Part shown: piece after piece, positions 24,097-34,399 of the stretch
Layout: every line of letters begins with the position of its first letter
Position numbering within the stretch: position 1 is the first letter of the stretch
From: Paramarasmius palmivorus
Taxonomy: Eukaryota; Basidiomycota; Agaricomycetes; Agaricales; Marasmiaceae
NCBI GenBank assembly: GCA_037176845.1
Contig: JAYKXP010000137.1
Coordinates: 57,496 to 121,495 of the forward strand
Direction of reading: 5' to 3'
DNA length: 64,000 nucleotides
The notes under the pieces: generated by a model
The model's input: the letters and a program-made list of their open reading frames with translations, nothing else
What the model was told of the DNA's origin: nothing
The model's database searches: none
Translations under genes and position numbers: made by a program

Positions 24097-26394
24097 TTAA
24101 CCTCGCCACCTTCGTGGGTTCATCCCCTGCCTTTCCAGCTGCTCCACAAGGTCCTCGTTATGCAGTCGAACCATGGTGTTGAGGAAGAAGTCAAAGAACA
24201 CCGAGTGCATCTCTCTGACCATGGGAGCGTATCGACCAATCCACGAGTTCTTCTCCTCAGCAATGGAAGTGTTGAACCACCACTTTAGTTTTCCGTTGGC
24301 ATCGTGATAGGTGAGCTCGGGAAAGTTGATGGGATTGCAGTGCTGCCCACAATAGTTGTCTGATGATTTGTGCTTAGACTTGAAGTGAAATACATCGACC
24401 GGCATTCCCATTCGACTTGGGTGAAAGAATTGTTGAATGTGGGGCGGGCTAGCGGGGTTTGTGACATATCGAAGCAGTATGCAGTTGTTGTCAAAGACGA
24501 AAAGCTTGGGTGGATGTGGGTGGTTTCAAAATATACGATAGGCGAATTGCTGTTGGAGCTTCTTCAGTTATACGCCTCTCCAAAGTCAACATTTTGAACG
24601 TACTGCAACCTGAGATACACCTTCAGAGAATGGAAACGTGTCCTGGCCAAGAATAACACCACAGCTGGAGAAAATCAACTGCTGATTATGGGTTCTTGCT
24701 CGATGAAACGCAGCTTTGACAACCTTGAATTGAACTCCTGTACCCGCGTTCTGCACTTCGACCTCTGCTTCAAACTCCTGGGAGGAATACTCCGTGTTCC
24801 GCAAAGGCTCCTCTCCTTCCTGCTGTTCTTCACCGCTTTGATGGTCCCGCTCGTACCTGAACTGACGACGAGTACACTGAAACGCTGCGCTGTTTACTTC
24901 ATTGAACAACTCTTCCGCAGCAATATGCTCAGGGTTGTTACAGCTCTTATGCCCTTGTCGAGCTCTTGCTGTGCACCCAACTACCCCGCATTGAAGGCCG
25001 AGTTCACGGTGTGTTTGACAGTAGTGATCACGGGTGGAACGGAGAGGTTCTCGACAGTGGGCGACACGACAGGTAGGCCGTCCCAAGGTCACCCCATCAC
25101 AGATAACTGCGGTAATCTCCTTCTTCGCTAAAGGAGAGAGAAACGTTAGGCTCATTAAGGAATGTAGAAGATCACTCACGCTGGCCTGGCTCCTTGATAA
25201 CACGAACACATTTGTCACAGCGATGATGGATCTCATCGACACCATTAAGCCGAATGCGATCATTCACTTCCTGCATGGCCCCATCAAAACGAAAGGCTTG
25301 GCTGCCAGAATGTGGCACTTTCAGCTGCTGCTCCGCCTTTCCAAATTCCTCCAATAAGCTGAGAACAGTGAAGCCATCAAACACGTGTTCTGTTCGGAGG
25401 CCTATCTGTTGAATGGTCCAATTGGTAGGCAGGACGCTCTGTGACCAGGTCTTGTTGTAGACTGAGGCACAGCTAGTGGCTGAGGTGCTAGAGATTGATA
25501 CTGATGAGAAATACTAAAGAAGGATAGAGAAGGACGACGGGTACTTTGCTTTCTGCATCGTGTTCCGCCACTGCCGAATGAGTGTTGTTTCAATGAAGCG
25601 GTGGTCTGAAACTTGGATATATACCGGAAGGTTGGTGAGGAAACCATAGTTGACCTCTGGACGAGTGTCATTGATCTGGGCGTAGGCGTAATACATGCGA
25701 GCTGATGGTGTATCTTTTGGATGGGGAGGAACGTAGAAATCTGGATGGTACACAGTCTGGCATTCTAAGAGATTGTGAACATAAGAAACTCGAGCACAGA
25801 GAGCACAAGCACATACTACTGCATCTGAGATGGTGATAGTTCACGGGAATAGGCCCCGATCCCATGGTATACAACACTCCATTGCGCTGCTTGTCAATTT
25901 CCTGGAGCTTGAGTGGCTTCTGTTCCTGGACATATTGACATTCGGGATAGATGCACATGAGAGTGGGTGGATAGATGCTGATGGGTGAGGCTATAAGGAG
26001 GTAAGTGAGCTGGAATAGATGCATAGCACAGGCACATACGGTAGGTAACACCTCCGTTTTCTCTAAAGGTCTTGACAAGAGCTGGTGCACTTAATACTGA
26101 CTCCAGAACATCACAAGGATTCCACAGGATATGCTTGAGGGTCCGCCAGCAGGTGATAACTTCGGATTGATCCTGAATGTTCAGGTCGCAGCAAAGAGAT
26201 AGAAATTTCATGGCTTCGGGGTCGAGAACTAGAGGCGGCTCAGAGGGTGGTTGTGAGGAACTTTGGATGAGTAAAATGTCTTGTTTTATGCGGTGACCAA
26301 TGACAATGAAAGCAATGAGTTGGGATAGCCGTAGAGTTTTCGCGAGTGGGCCAAGTGCCTCGCAAAGTTCGGCAATGTGCATGACCGTTCGCAA
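24097..26394 (-). CDS. KDZ-associated CxC5/CxC6 protein, probable transposase
   Basis: Exons 26394-26040, 25990-25820, 25764-25545, 25487-25180, 25127-24604 and a last exon ending at 24097 join in frame (about 660 aa). The CxC5 region holds CIYPEC, LRCKCQTVYHPDFYVP and EHVFDGF. The CxC6 region, inserted in the catalytic domain, holds CDKC, TCRVAHC, HYCQTH and CNNPEH. Conserved blocks VICDGVTLGRPTC, LFVFDNNC, VDVFHFKSKHK and SIAEEKNSW fit an RNase H-like D-D-E core (my assignment: D in CDGVTLG, D in FDNNC, E in AEEKNSW). The architecture matches Pfam's CxC5/CxC6 clusters associated with KDZ transposases (established knowledge). Oddity: the short region before LFVFD contains an in-frame TGA (24528-24526) unless it is removed by a 98-nt intron. 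Confidence 0.88.
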
Positions 26395-26422
26395 TCACGT
26401 TGCAACAGCGTGATCAAACCCT

Positions 26423-26468
26423 CATGAAAAAATGTGCACCCGTCACCTGATGTTGACATTTTTTCATG
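26423..26468. promoter_or_regulatory. 13-bp perfect stem-loop upstream of transposase gene
   Basis: CATGAAAAAATGT at 26423-26435 is exactly complementary to 26456-26468 with a 20-nt loop. It lies 29 bp upstream of the transposase ATG (26394), between the gene and the right terminal repeat. Possible autoregulatory site or internal transposase site (inference). Confidence 0.6.
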
Positions 26469-26587
26469 AGCCTCAGTTTGGTAATGTCACGGACAAGGGT
26501 CCCACCCTCCGGTCAAGAGCCTCAAATTACATATTTCTACCATAGAAGTCTAATAACTACATAAAATCAGGCATATTCAAGGCTCTT

Positions 26588-26722
26588 GACCCGTTTTCTC
26601 TACTGACTGACCCGTACTGGGTGACCCGTTATCCTAGAAGGTGACCCGTGCTGGGTGACCCGACAGCCGGGTCGACCCGTGTGACCCGTGTGACCCGGAA
26701 GTGTGACCCGTAACCCGGAATT
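26588..26722. repeat. Right inverted terminal repeat, GACCCG-rich
   Basis: About nine TGACCC/CGACCC words, including a GGGTCGACCC palindrome, in inverted orientation to the left end. The outermost GGAATTCCCGTA mirrors the left terminal TACAGGAACTC. Confidence 0.8.
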
Positions 26723-26735
26723 CCCGTACTTTTTG

Positions 26736-26743
26736 TAGCATCC
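26736..26743. repeat. Right 8-bp target-site duplication (TAGCATCC)
   Basis: Identical to 20207-20214, same orientation, directly after the right terminal repeat. Confidence 0.8.
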
Positions 26744-27420
26744 TTGTGTAAGTTACATCGCCTGTCTCAAGTCTTGTCGAACCATCTGGGGAGAGTTTGC
26801 TATCGGTCACAGCAGTAATGAATCAGGTGAGTATCGGAGTGACTCGGAGGCGATAGCGAGGGTTAGGAAGCGAGCTCGTGAAACGATCTCTTGTGGGATA
26901 GGGTTATGGCAACTGTTGCGTTGATAGCTCTTCGGTTCCTTCCTCTTCGTTCATCTGGCTGATTATCGATCTCCGAGTATGATCAGCAGGAACTAGCGCC
27001 AACAGTTATCAGATCTGTCAGCCCATGCAAAACTTCTCGTTGGAATGCATCTCCCGTAATTGGTTACTATCAAGGTAAGCTACTTCAAGCTACCATCATG
27101 CAATGCATCTCGAGAACGATTTTGCATGGGAATGGATGGTATCCTGGCCGGTGGACGGCATCAGCTCTTCACCGGCACTCGTCTACAAATCATTATTTCT
27201 TGCACCACTTTGGCGCACTTTGGATTACAGAATCGGCAAACATATAGCCAGTGCAAAAACAGCCTCGAGAAGCCATCTAGACAAATTCTGATGCGTCACC
27301 GCCACTTGCTGCAATATCAAGGTATTACGACAAATCAAAATCGCGGGTTGATACAATGATCTTCGGTGCTGCGAAAGAGGTATTTTTTTGATACTTAAGC
27401 AACAGTTCTACTGATGTATT
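26744..27420. repeat. Duplicated intergenic sequence right of the element
   Basis: 26750-26870 (CGCCTGTCTCAAGTCTTGT ... AATGAATCAGGTGAG) matches 28580-28660, the normal downstream region of a PPxY-tail gene. 26990-27240 matches 17.5-17.64 kb (ATCTCCCGTAATTGG, TTTGGCGCACTTTGGAT). No gene is seen. Confidence 0.6.
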
Positions 27421-27464
27421 ACAGCCCAGTGATCATCTCTACTCGCCCCGTCCCACAAAGTGAG

Positions 27465-28503
27465 ATGGGTCCCCTCTTTCTGTGAGTTTTGTTCTAATTG
27501 ATTAAGTTATATCATGCTCAAACTTTCTCATTAGCACATGCGCATCATTCTTTTCGGTCTTCCTTCCCACAAATGCAATCACAATTGCATTCCCTCAGCC
27601 TCTGTTTACTGCTCGAAATAGTTCTTTTACCTGGACACGGACACAGGATGATCCACTAAACTTCAATCTGAGGAAACACAAGTTGGACGACCTTGCCGGC
27701 GTTAGTGATTTCTCTCTGCCAACCGACGTCAGAGTCAATGGCGCTTCCAATGGTTCAGGAAAAATATACTTTCCTAGATCTGGGTACGTGCACATACTCC
27801 TGGTATCAGAAGCACCTGACTTACCTCAATTGGACTCAGCTTAATCCAGGTTACTGCCTTTGACTCACAAGACGAAGAGTACGCTCATGGCTCGATAATG
27901 ATATTCACTGATCTAGACCAAAGCTTCAGGTTACAAAACCCCCTCTTTGCCACCAATGTATGGGTTTCTCTGAACCCAACTCCTGTAGGAGGCAATTATT
28001 CGTAAGGAAGCCCTATCAAACCTATTGAACATTCGACAAAGCTCACATACAGAGTTAGAATGAATAGCACCGATGCGACAATGCTTCCGATACAGACCAA
28101 TAACCCATCCGAGTCATCAAATAAATCCCTCAATTCTGGTCAACTCGCAGGCATACTCATCGGCGTTATTCTTGCAATGATATTAACCACAACTGGCGGC
28201 ATCACCTTCTGGCGCAGACGCAAGAACCGACAGACCGAATCGGGGATTCCTATGACACAAACAGGATCTGAATTCGTCATCCCCTACCCACACACAACCT
28301 CAGCTCTTAATGCTCCAAGCAGGAAGAAGCAGGAGTTGACGGATCGTATTCGGGATCTCGACATGCCCGAGACGCGGGGAGCCGAAAGAGAAAGACGTAT
28401 CGTGCGTCTCGAGGATAGTGGTTGGAGACCTCTGCCTCCACATTTAGATGCAGGGGACTCGAGTATTGTATTGATGCCACCCAGCTATGATGCGGCGGTG
28501 TAG
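27465..28503 (+). CDS. Single-pass surface protein, ectodomain type 1, PPSY tail
   Basis: Complete model of four exons in frame: 27465-27481, 27535-27783, 27840-28001, 28053-28503 (292 aa). Introns are 51-56 nt with GT/AG ends. The first intron interrupts the signal peptide (MGPLFLTCASFFSVFLP). The ectodomain has a beta-sandwich look, with SSFTWTRTQDDPLNF then GKIYFPRSG and a VWVSLNP strand. The WTRT-DP pattern resembles Kre9/KNH-like domains of fungal wall-associated proteins (tentative). A Ser/Asn stalk, one helix (LAGILIGVILAMILTTTGG), RRRK, VIPYP, DSGWRP and MPPSYDAAV follow. Convergent with the next family gene at 28915. It is probably a surface receptor or adaptor whose tail can dock WW-domain proteins; the ligand is unknown. 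Confidence 0.87.
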
Positions 28504-28914
28504 GTATTCGGTATTCAGAGTGAGCAGTCTTGATTCCTGGACTTCATGATTAGGATATGTATGCTTTCGCACGTACCACCGCCTGTCCCAAGTCTTGTTG
28601 AATCATCAGTTCAATATTCGCTGTCAGTCACAGCAGCGATGAACCAGGTGAGCATCAGTGTCAGAATAGAGACAACACGGGACTATACACAGCTGAGTCA
28701 AGGACGGGGGCATCCTTCGGGGAAGTGCGAGGCCATCAAGTAACAGCATACCTGTCATATGTGCTGCTGTGTGAAGTAGCGTAATCCGACTGAGATCATG
28801 ATATTGGCATCAATATCAAAAATGTGTAATAGCATAGAACAATAGATTCCTATTCGGATTCAAAGGAAACGAATAGGCATGTGGAGATCCAATGTAAATA
28901 CTGAATGAACCGGA

Positions 28915-29919
28915 TTACATAGCTTCATCATACCGAGGCGGCATAACAACTACACCCTGGCTCGAGTCTCCCGCATAAGACTCCGAATGTAGAGGTGTTG
29001 GTCTCCAGCCACTATCATGGAGATATACCACGCGCCGTATTTGTCGTAGCGGCTCAAGTGATATCGCTGTATCCCAAATGACTTCTCGCAGATGATCGTC
29101 ACCACCGGAAGTCTCCGTATCCGGGGCATCATCATTTTGGCGCCGGCCAATCATTTCTCTCTGTTTTTGACCTGTAGCATTCGATTCGGGTATCGACAAT
29201 GAGTAAGGGGAGATATCTGTTACTTCTCCCGAGCGCCAACGCTTTCCTCTCCTAAGTCTGAGAATGATCACTGCGACGATGATCATGACGGCTCCGACTG
29301 TGGCAGCAACGGCTCCAGCGACATTTCGGGTAGCCGCACTATTATCCTCGGTTTCGGCTGAGGTGATTTCGGCCGTAGGCGCAAGTGTATTTGTAGGTCC
29401 AGGGGTAACAAGTGAGCTTTGAACTGTGATCAGAGTCTGGTATGGTCCGATAGAGGAGGTATTTCCTGGAAGTTGGACCGAGGGAACAGGTGAGGCTGGA
29501 GCTAGAGTCCATTGTGTTTCTTCAGCATATAACCTATATGTCCTGAAAAGGGCTGTTAGGTCTTGGACCAGGGATGGTCTAAAATGACGTATCACTCACC
29601 CTGTGGTGCTGAAGCTCACCGTGATGCTGTGCGGAGATTGTAAAAATCCTGACGGATAAGCAAGTGTAGTGCCTTTCTCGTCTTTGACCCAGAATCTATA
29701 TGAAAGTTCCGGGTTCATCGTCCCGGATTTTTGCCAAGTTATGTTGAGTATTACCGGACCATTGAGTTGAACAAGTGTAGGATCGACATTAATGAGCTTG
29801 AATGCCTTTGCACGCGGTAATGTCATGGACCAGGAGACACTATCAACCATGTCAGTTATTAACATCATGAAGCTCAAACCATACTACATCGGTAGAACGA
29901 ACAAGGACACCCAGAACAT
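28915..29919 (-). CDS. Single-pass surface protein, ectodomain type 1, PPRY tail
   Basis: Complete model of three exons in frame: 29919-29888, 29839-29600, 29542-28915 (299 aa). The first intron (48 nt) again falls in the signal peptide (MFWVSLFVLP then IVSW). The ectodomain contains PVILNITW, YRFWVKDEKGTT and SFSTTGTYRLYAEETQW; the last junction is phase-correct at TTG/TYR. A Thr/Ser/Pro stalk, a helix (VAGAVAATVGAVMIIVAVII), a basic RRGKRWR flank, ISPYS, DSGWRP and MPPRYDEAM follow. The tail is longer than its neighbours, with a NDDAPDTETSGGDD acidic insert. Convergent with the gene ending at 28503, with 411 bp between the stops. Confidence 0.87.
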
Positions 29920-30299
29920 GGTTCGTTGGCAGGAAGACAACGTTGGGGAAGGAATGAGACGGAATGTCACTACACCTTCCGTTTTAACGTAGTCATACCT
30001 AGAAATCAGCTCAATTTGTTCAAGTTAAGGGGAAAGCATTCGCCGGAACCCTGTGTCTCATCTGAGATAGTGAACATGTTTTGATCAAACAAAGGGACAC
30101 ATATTCACGGTAGAACAATCCTACAGTAGAAGAAGCTAGCTGATATCAGCTCATTGACTGCCGTGCATGCTTATGTCTCGAACACTATTACCTCTTGTTC
30201 GCCTCTGCTGCAGACACCATCCGAGTAAGATGTGTACAATACAAGGATCGGAGTCGGAGCAGAAGGCATATCTCTACTGAGGTTCTCACTCAGAGCGCC

Positions 30300-30680
30300 C
30301 AAGTCCAATAAATGAGATCCCAAGGCAAAGTTGGATCGAGCCTGAGGACTGCAGGAGCTTCAATCCCAAGCTCCGGCTCTGTCATCAACGGTTATCCAGA
30401 GTTTTCGGGAAAAACTAGACACACGTACCATTCCTACCATAGACAGAAATCACGACTCAGTCCACATTTTGCAGGGGATCGACTCTGTACTCCATATTCC
30501 AAGCGAACAGAGCGGACATTGAGCCAAATTCACGTACGTTACCAATTTCCACTGGAACGCGGCATTGGGTTAGGGTTGGGTGCAGCTTTTTCAGCCTCGA
30601 CACGCTCTTCGTCTCCCTTCCCTTCCTCCGAATGTTCGATCCAACTGGTTCTTCATATCTACGTATAGCTGAGAGGGAAA
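30300..30680. repeat. Diverged R2-like repeat trace
   Basis: Weak matches to the R2 unit: TCCAAGCGAACAGAGCG near 30498, GAGCCAAATTCACG near 30521 and GGGTTAGGGTTGGG near 30567. No coding frame is convincing. Confidence 0.35.
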
Positions 30681-31143
30681 CAGTTGCGGTGTTTTTGCAA
30701 AGGCGACCTCATTCAGTTTAGGCTACCTAGCATAAGTACTCAGCCAATCGCAGCGATTGCCGGCATTGTTTTGAGCTGCCGATGGAGTTCTAGGAATTGT
30801 TGAGGCAAACTGGGTGTTCACCAGGTCACATAACGATCTATACCGTCCTATTGCCTTCAATTTGCAGAGAACTGGAATCCAAATGTTAGCTGAGAAGATG
30901 TAGATGGGCGTTCGAAAAAAAGCAGTGTAACCCTAACCCGAGAGTCAAACCTGTTTGAGATCTAAGGGATCACGCGACTTTGGGGTTCTTTTCCTCAACG
31001 ACGTTCTCACTGTCAGCACTGCTCACTGTACAGTTCTTTTTCCCCCTTGCGCGCCGTTATACTCGAGATGGGGAGATGACACAAAGCCACGAGTGAATAA
31101 GTCTGTGGTGCGTTACATTTATATTTTGAAGCCTTTCTCTTTT

Positions 31144-31804
31144 CTAATGTTTTCTCCGTAGGCCCAGGTACTGGTGCATCATCCAAATATTCGAAGTTTC
31201 TTCTAATATTTCCTTCCAGTGAGCAAGATCCGCCCACCCTGTTACCCCCATTGTCTCATAATTCTCCGGCCAGAAGACGCCCTCCACTGTAAGATGACAC
31301 GTTACAACCCAATTGCCCAAATCGGGTGACGGCATTTCCTCATCGTCTTCAACATCGCTCGAAGGATCATCAACATTGGTTTAATCCCAGGTAGATGGTT
31401 GCAGGCTGCAAGGTATGTGGCACGGTGCTCACAAACACGATATGTACCTCACTAACCGTTTCTTTCATTGCTCCCAGCGGGTCGTCTTTTTCCCCTAACG
31501 ACGTAACAGCAAGACTTAGGCAACCCGAAGCTATGCCTCTGGGAGAGAACGACCCATCGCCGTTCACATGCAACATATCGCCAGACAATTTCTTCTTGAG
31601 AGTGCCAGGCGGTTGATTCTGGGCGATTGTAGAGGTATGTACCCCCACGAACCGCTCTTCTTCAACACCCACTAACGATAAGTTACAGATAATCACTGCC
31701 TCTTCTTGCTGTGATCGGTTCCATGTTCTAGCCTGGGGCCTTGTCGGGAAGTATTGGTTTGGTCGTTGGTCGGTGTTGGGTAACCGTAGAGGTATGTAGT
31801 TCAA
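31144..31804 (-). CDS. Possible decayed gene of unknown function
   Basis: Two open stretches on the minus strand look protein-like. 31804-31370 has GDGSFSPRGIASGCLSLAV, and 31335-31144 has DLGNWVVTCHLTVEGVFWPE and HWKEILEETSNIWMMHQYLG. An acidic linker (DDPSSDVEDDEE) lies between them, but an in-frame TAA and the lack of an AG acceptor break the junction. It is either a pseudogene or a gene whose exons I have not found. No family recognised. Confidence 0.3.
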
Positions 31805-32340
31805 CTCATGTTGCCGTCCCTTCTTGAATGCTTAATCATGGTAAACCGCAGCTCGAAGACGCTCCACTATTGTAAAACCTTCAGCCAGAAACATCCGCAA
31901 TTTCTACCCAGAACGCCCACTTTCACGCTTCTTAACGCTCAGCGTACGTGTTATCTACGCAGAACTCGGTTGTTTGTCCGTCTTACATCCACGCACAGTT
32001 CATCACTTTCACTTCTCATACACGCTACTCTGCCCCTTGTGGTTGTAAAGCTCGGCGTAGAGATAGTGCTCCCACGCTCTGTACTGGAGCATTCCTCCCA
32101 TTTATCCTAGTCTCCCTACGCGTGTTGATGTGGTTAATTGCAGGGTTCGATGTCAGATGGGATAGAGTATAGCGCGGGGGTGACCCAAGCGCAGGTATGC
32201 ACCGTATCATCTTGGATGTTTCCGTTGTGACTCAACTTCAGATTCCCCAGTACCATTTATCGGGGATCGAAGAGCCATGCGCGAAATAGCATGCCAATGT
32301 AAAGACGAGGCAAGCAAAAGGAATACATTTTTAGCCTGGT

Positions 32341-34084
32341 TTAAACCACGTCACTGTAATTCGGAGGCATATCAATGGCAGTGGTCCCTTCTCCTTCCCC
32401 TTCAACTTCTTCGTTATTCGGTTCAGGCGGTCTCCGACCGTTATCGTCATGAGCTCGAATCGGCGTCTGCGTCTCCGGACCTGGAATGGGTATTTCCGGA
32501 GAATGCACCGCTGGAACATTCTCGTTGTCAAAGGGGTTAGAAGTCCTCCGTGGCTGTTCATCCGCGCTCTGTTGCTCCATAGACAGCATTTTCCTGCGAC
32601 GTTTCTCTGGTATATCCATAACACGAAACGGTAGAATATGTGCCTCATTCCTTGTCTCCCTTGCTCGACGGCGCTTCCGGTATATGCATACGCTAATTAC
32701 GAGCATTAAAATGGGAAGGATTAGTCCAACGGTGGTGCCTATTATTACTGAACGATGGGAATGTGATGTGATGGCATTATTGGGAGATGTTGGGTTTGAA
32801 CTAAGCAATGTCACGTCAGATACATGATTATCTGAACTTGAGGATTTACCTTCCGGGCACGGGAGAAAGAGTCACAGTCACTGGAACGACAGTGGTTCTT
32901 CCGAGACTATCTGTAGTTGTCAAAGACTTTGCAGTGACTATAGGCGACTCGGAGGCTACGCTTGTCGAAGCTTCTGATTCTGAAGATGGTGAAAAGGATT
33001 GGGTGGTTCCTTCCCCTGCTGTTGTTATGGAAGTTGAAGGGAACGTGTTTGTTATCCATTTTGACGTAGTTACATTCTCGGTCATGGTGACTGTAATGTT
33101 CAACCTGTCATTCTCATTGCAGTGTTTGACATTGCGCATGTACTCGCCTGGGATATTACTAGAAATATCTGCGCCTTGATCATGACTCGGGATAGCAGAA
33201 GTCGGAATAGCAGTGTGTGTGGTATCTTGATCACTAGAGTGCGCTGTCGTAGTTGCTGTAGAAATCAATCAGTACAATGGATAAGTCAAAATTTAGATTT
33301 GCACTTGCGATTGTCCGTTATGCTTCTGGACGTTGAAGTGTTCGACTCTTGTGGTGGTGGTTGAGTTGTCGGTTCACCCGAACCTGGGCATGAATCACCG
33401 TGACAGACCGTCTCATGCGTGTTGACGGTTGGGAGCGGTCATTCTTATTGCCGCCCTGAAATGAAAACCTATAAACTCACCATCAGTTAGACAGATGCAC
33501 TGCCCGATGTTTCCTGGCAGCTCGCCTGATATCGTTTGCAAGCGGTAAGGTCATCGCGGAGTAGAATGAGCTACATATACGTACTTGAAGATGTCGTAGC
33601 TGGTGCAAAAGATGTTGAGTCTCCTATTGGGGTTAGCGTGACTATTAGCCTGGTTGTAGACCCCTGTCGCTGACCTCGAGACAAATCTTATCAGTATTGC
33701 ACCGTGCCGCAACAAACAACCACTTACCTGCGTTGACCATGGCGTCTAATACTGGACTGTGTTAGCAAGATGTGCTCTGGTGTGTTTTTGTTTGGGACTT
33801 ACCTACCTTGTTTCCGATACAGGAGGCGCTCCACCTTCGACATTTTCCGCGGGGTATGGATGTAAGTCTAGGGATCGTGGGCGGTAAAGCCTGAGGATGA
33901 TGGATACGACTTGACTCGGAGTTATATACGTTGGGATTGTTGACTGTGATGTGACAATAGCCAGATCGTATGACCGCGTTAATCTGATTCTCAAAATAGC
34001 GTATATCAACTGGTGTTCTGCCAGTCCTAAGTTATGGAAAAGACTCGGACCATGTGGACGAACACACATGCTCTCGTCGTCCAT
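32341..34084 (-). CDS. Multi-exon stalked membrane protein, divergent PPNY tail
   Basis: The 3' part is secure: exon 33255-32850 (Ser/Thr-rich, with NITVTMTENVTT) joins in frame to exon 32800-32341. The latter encodes a helix (SVIIGTTVGLILPILMLVIS), a basic flank, ILPF, a decayed DDNGRRP box and DMPPNYSDVV. Upstream, small exons with good GT/AG context encode SPVLDAMVNAG, an Arg/Thr/Ser segment, LPGNIGQCICLTD and HETVCHGDSCPGSGE, so the ectodomain is cysteine-containing and unlike types 1 and 2. The true start, somewhere near or beyond 34084, and the junction near 33300-33480 are not resolved. NGRRP in place of SGWRP loses the otherwise nearly invariant tryptophan. Confidence 0.65.
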
Positions 34085-34399
34085 ACAATGCCGAACTATG
34101 ACTGCATTGACTTCTTAATGAACAAAGAACGAAGGATGACAGTGTATATCTCATCAATTGAGATTTTCCAATCGACGTGATACCATTCCAAGGCCGTATA
34201 CTTAGGTGCATAATCCCAGTCCATTTTTTGTTCTTCACTCGTATGTAGGAGCCTCTGTGTATAAGTCCCGCACGCCGTGACTTTTTCCCCACTATCCCTT
34301 GCTGTGCTTTAACTGATATTGTCAAAGCATAGTTAAAATTGAACAGCCTCCTGCGCATATGCCGGAGCCCAATCATACCCAGACCCTGATGCATGGGGC

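Larger units (their letters stand above)
20215..26735. mobile_element. KDZ-like DNA transposon, about 6.5 kb, near complete
   Basis: Bounded by a TAGCATCC target duplication. The two ends are imperfect inverted repeats, TACaGGAAcTCaGG against TACgGGAAtTCcGG, followed by clusters of GGGTCAC words (about 20239-20331) and their complement (about 26588-26720), each containing the palindrome GGGTCGACCC. Inside are three genes: a plus-strand zinc-cluster/acidic protein (20535-22834) and two minus-strand genes (23323-24005; 24097-26394). The last has the CxC5/CxC6 architecture known to be associated with KDZ transposases of basidiomycetes. The element sits just downstream of a PPxY tail fragment. 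Confidence 0.9.

Noticed and set aside
24061..25357. Plus-strand open stretches up to 147 codons
   Set aside because: Antisense shadows of the CxC5/CxC6 gene.
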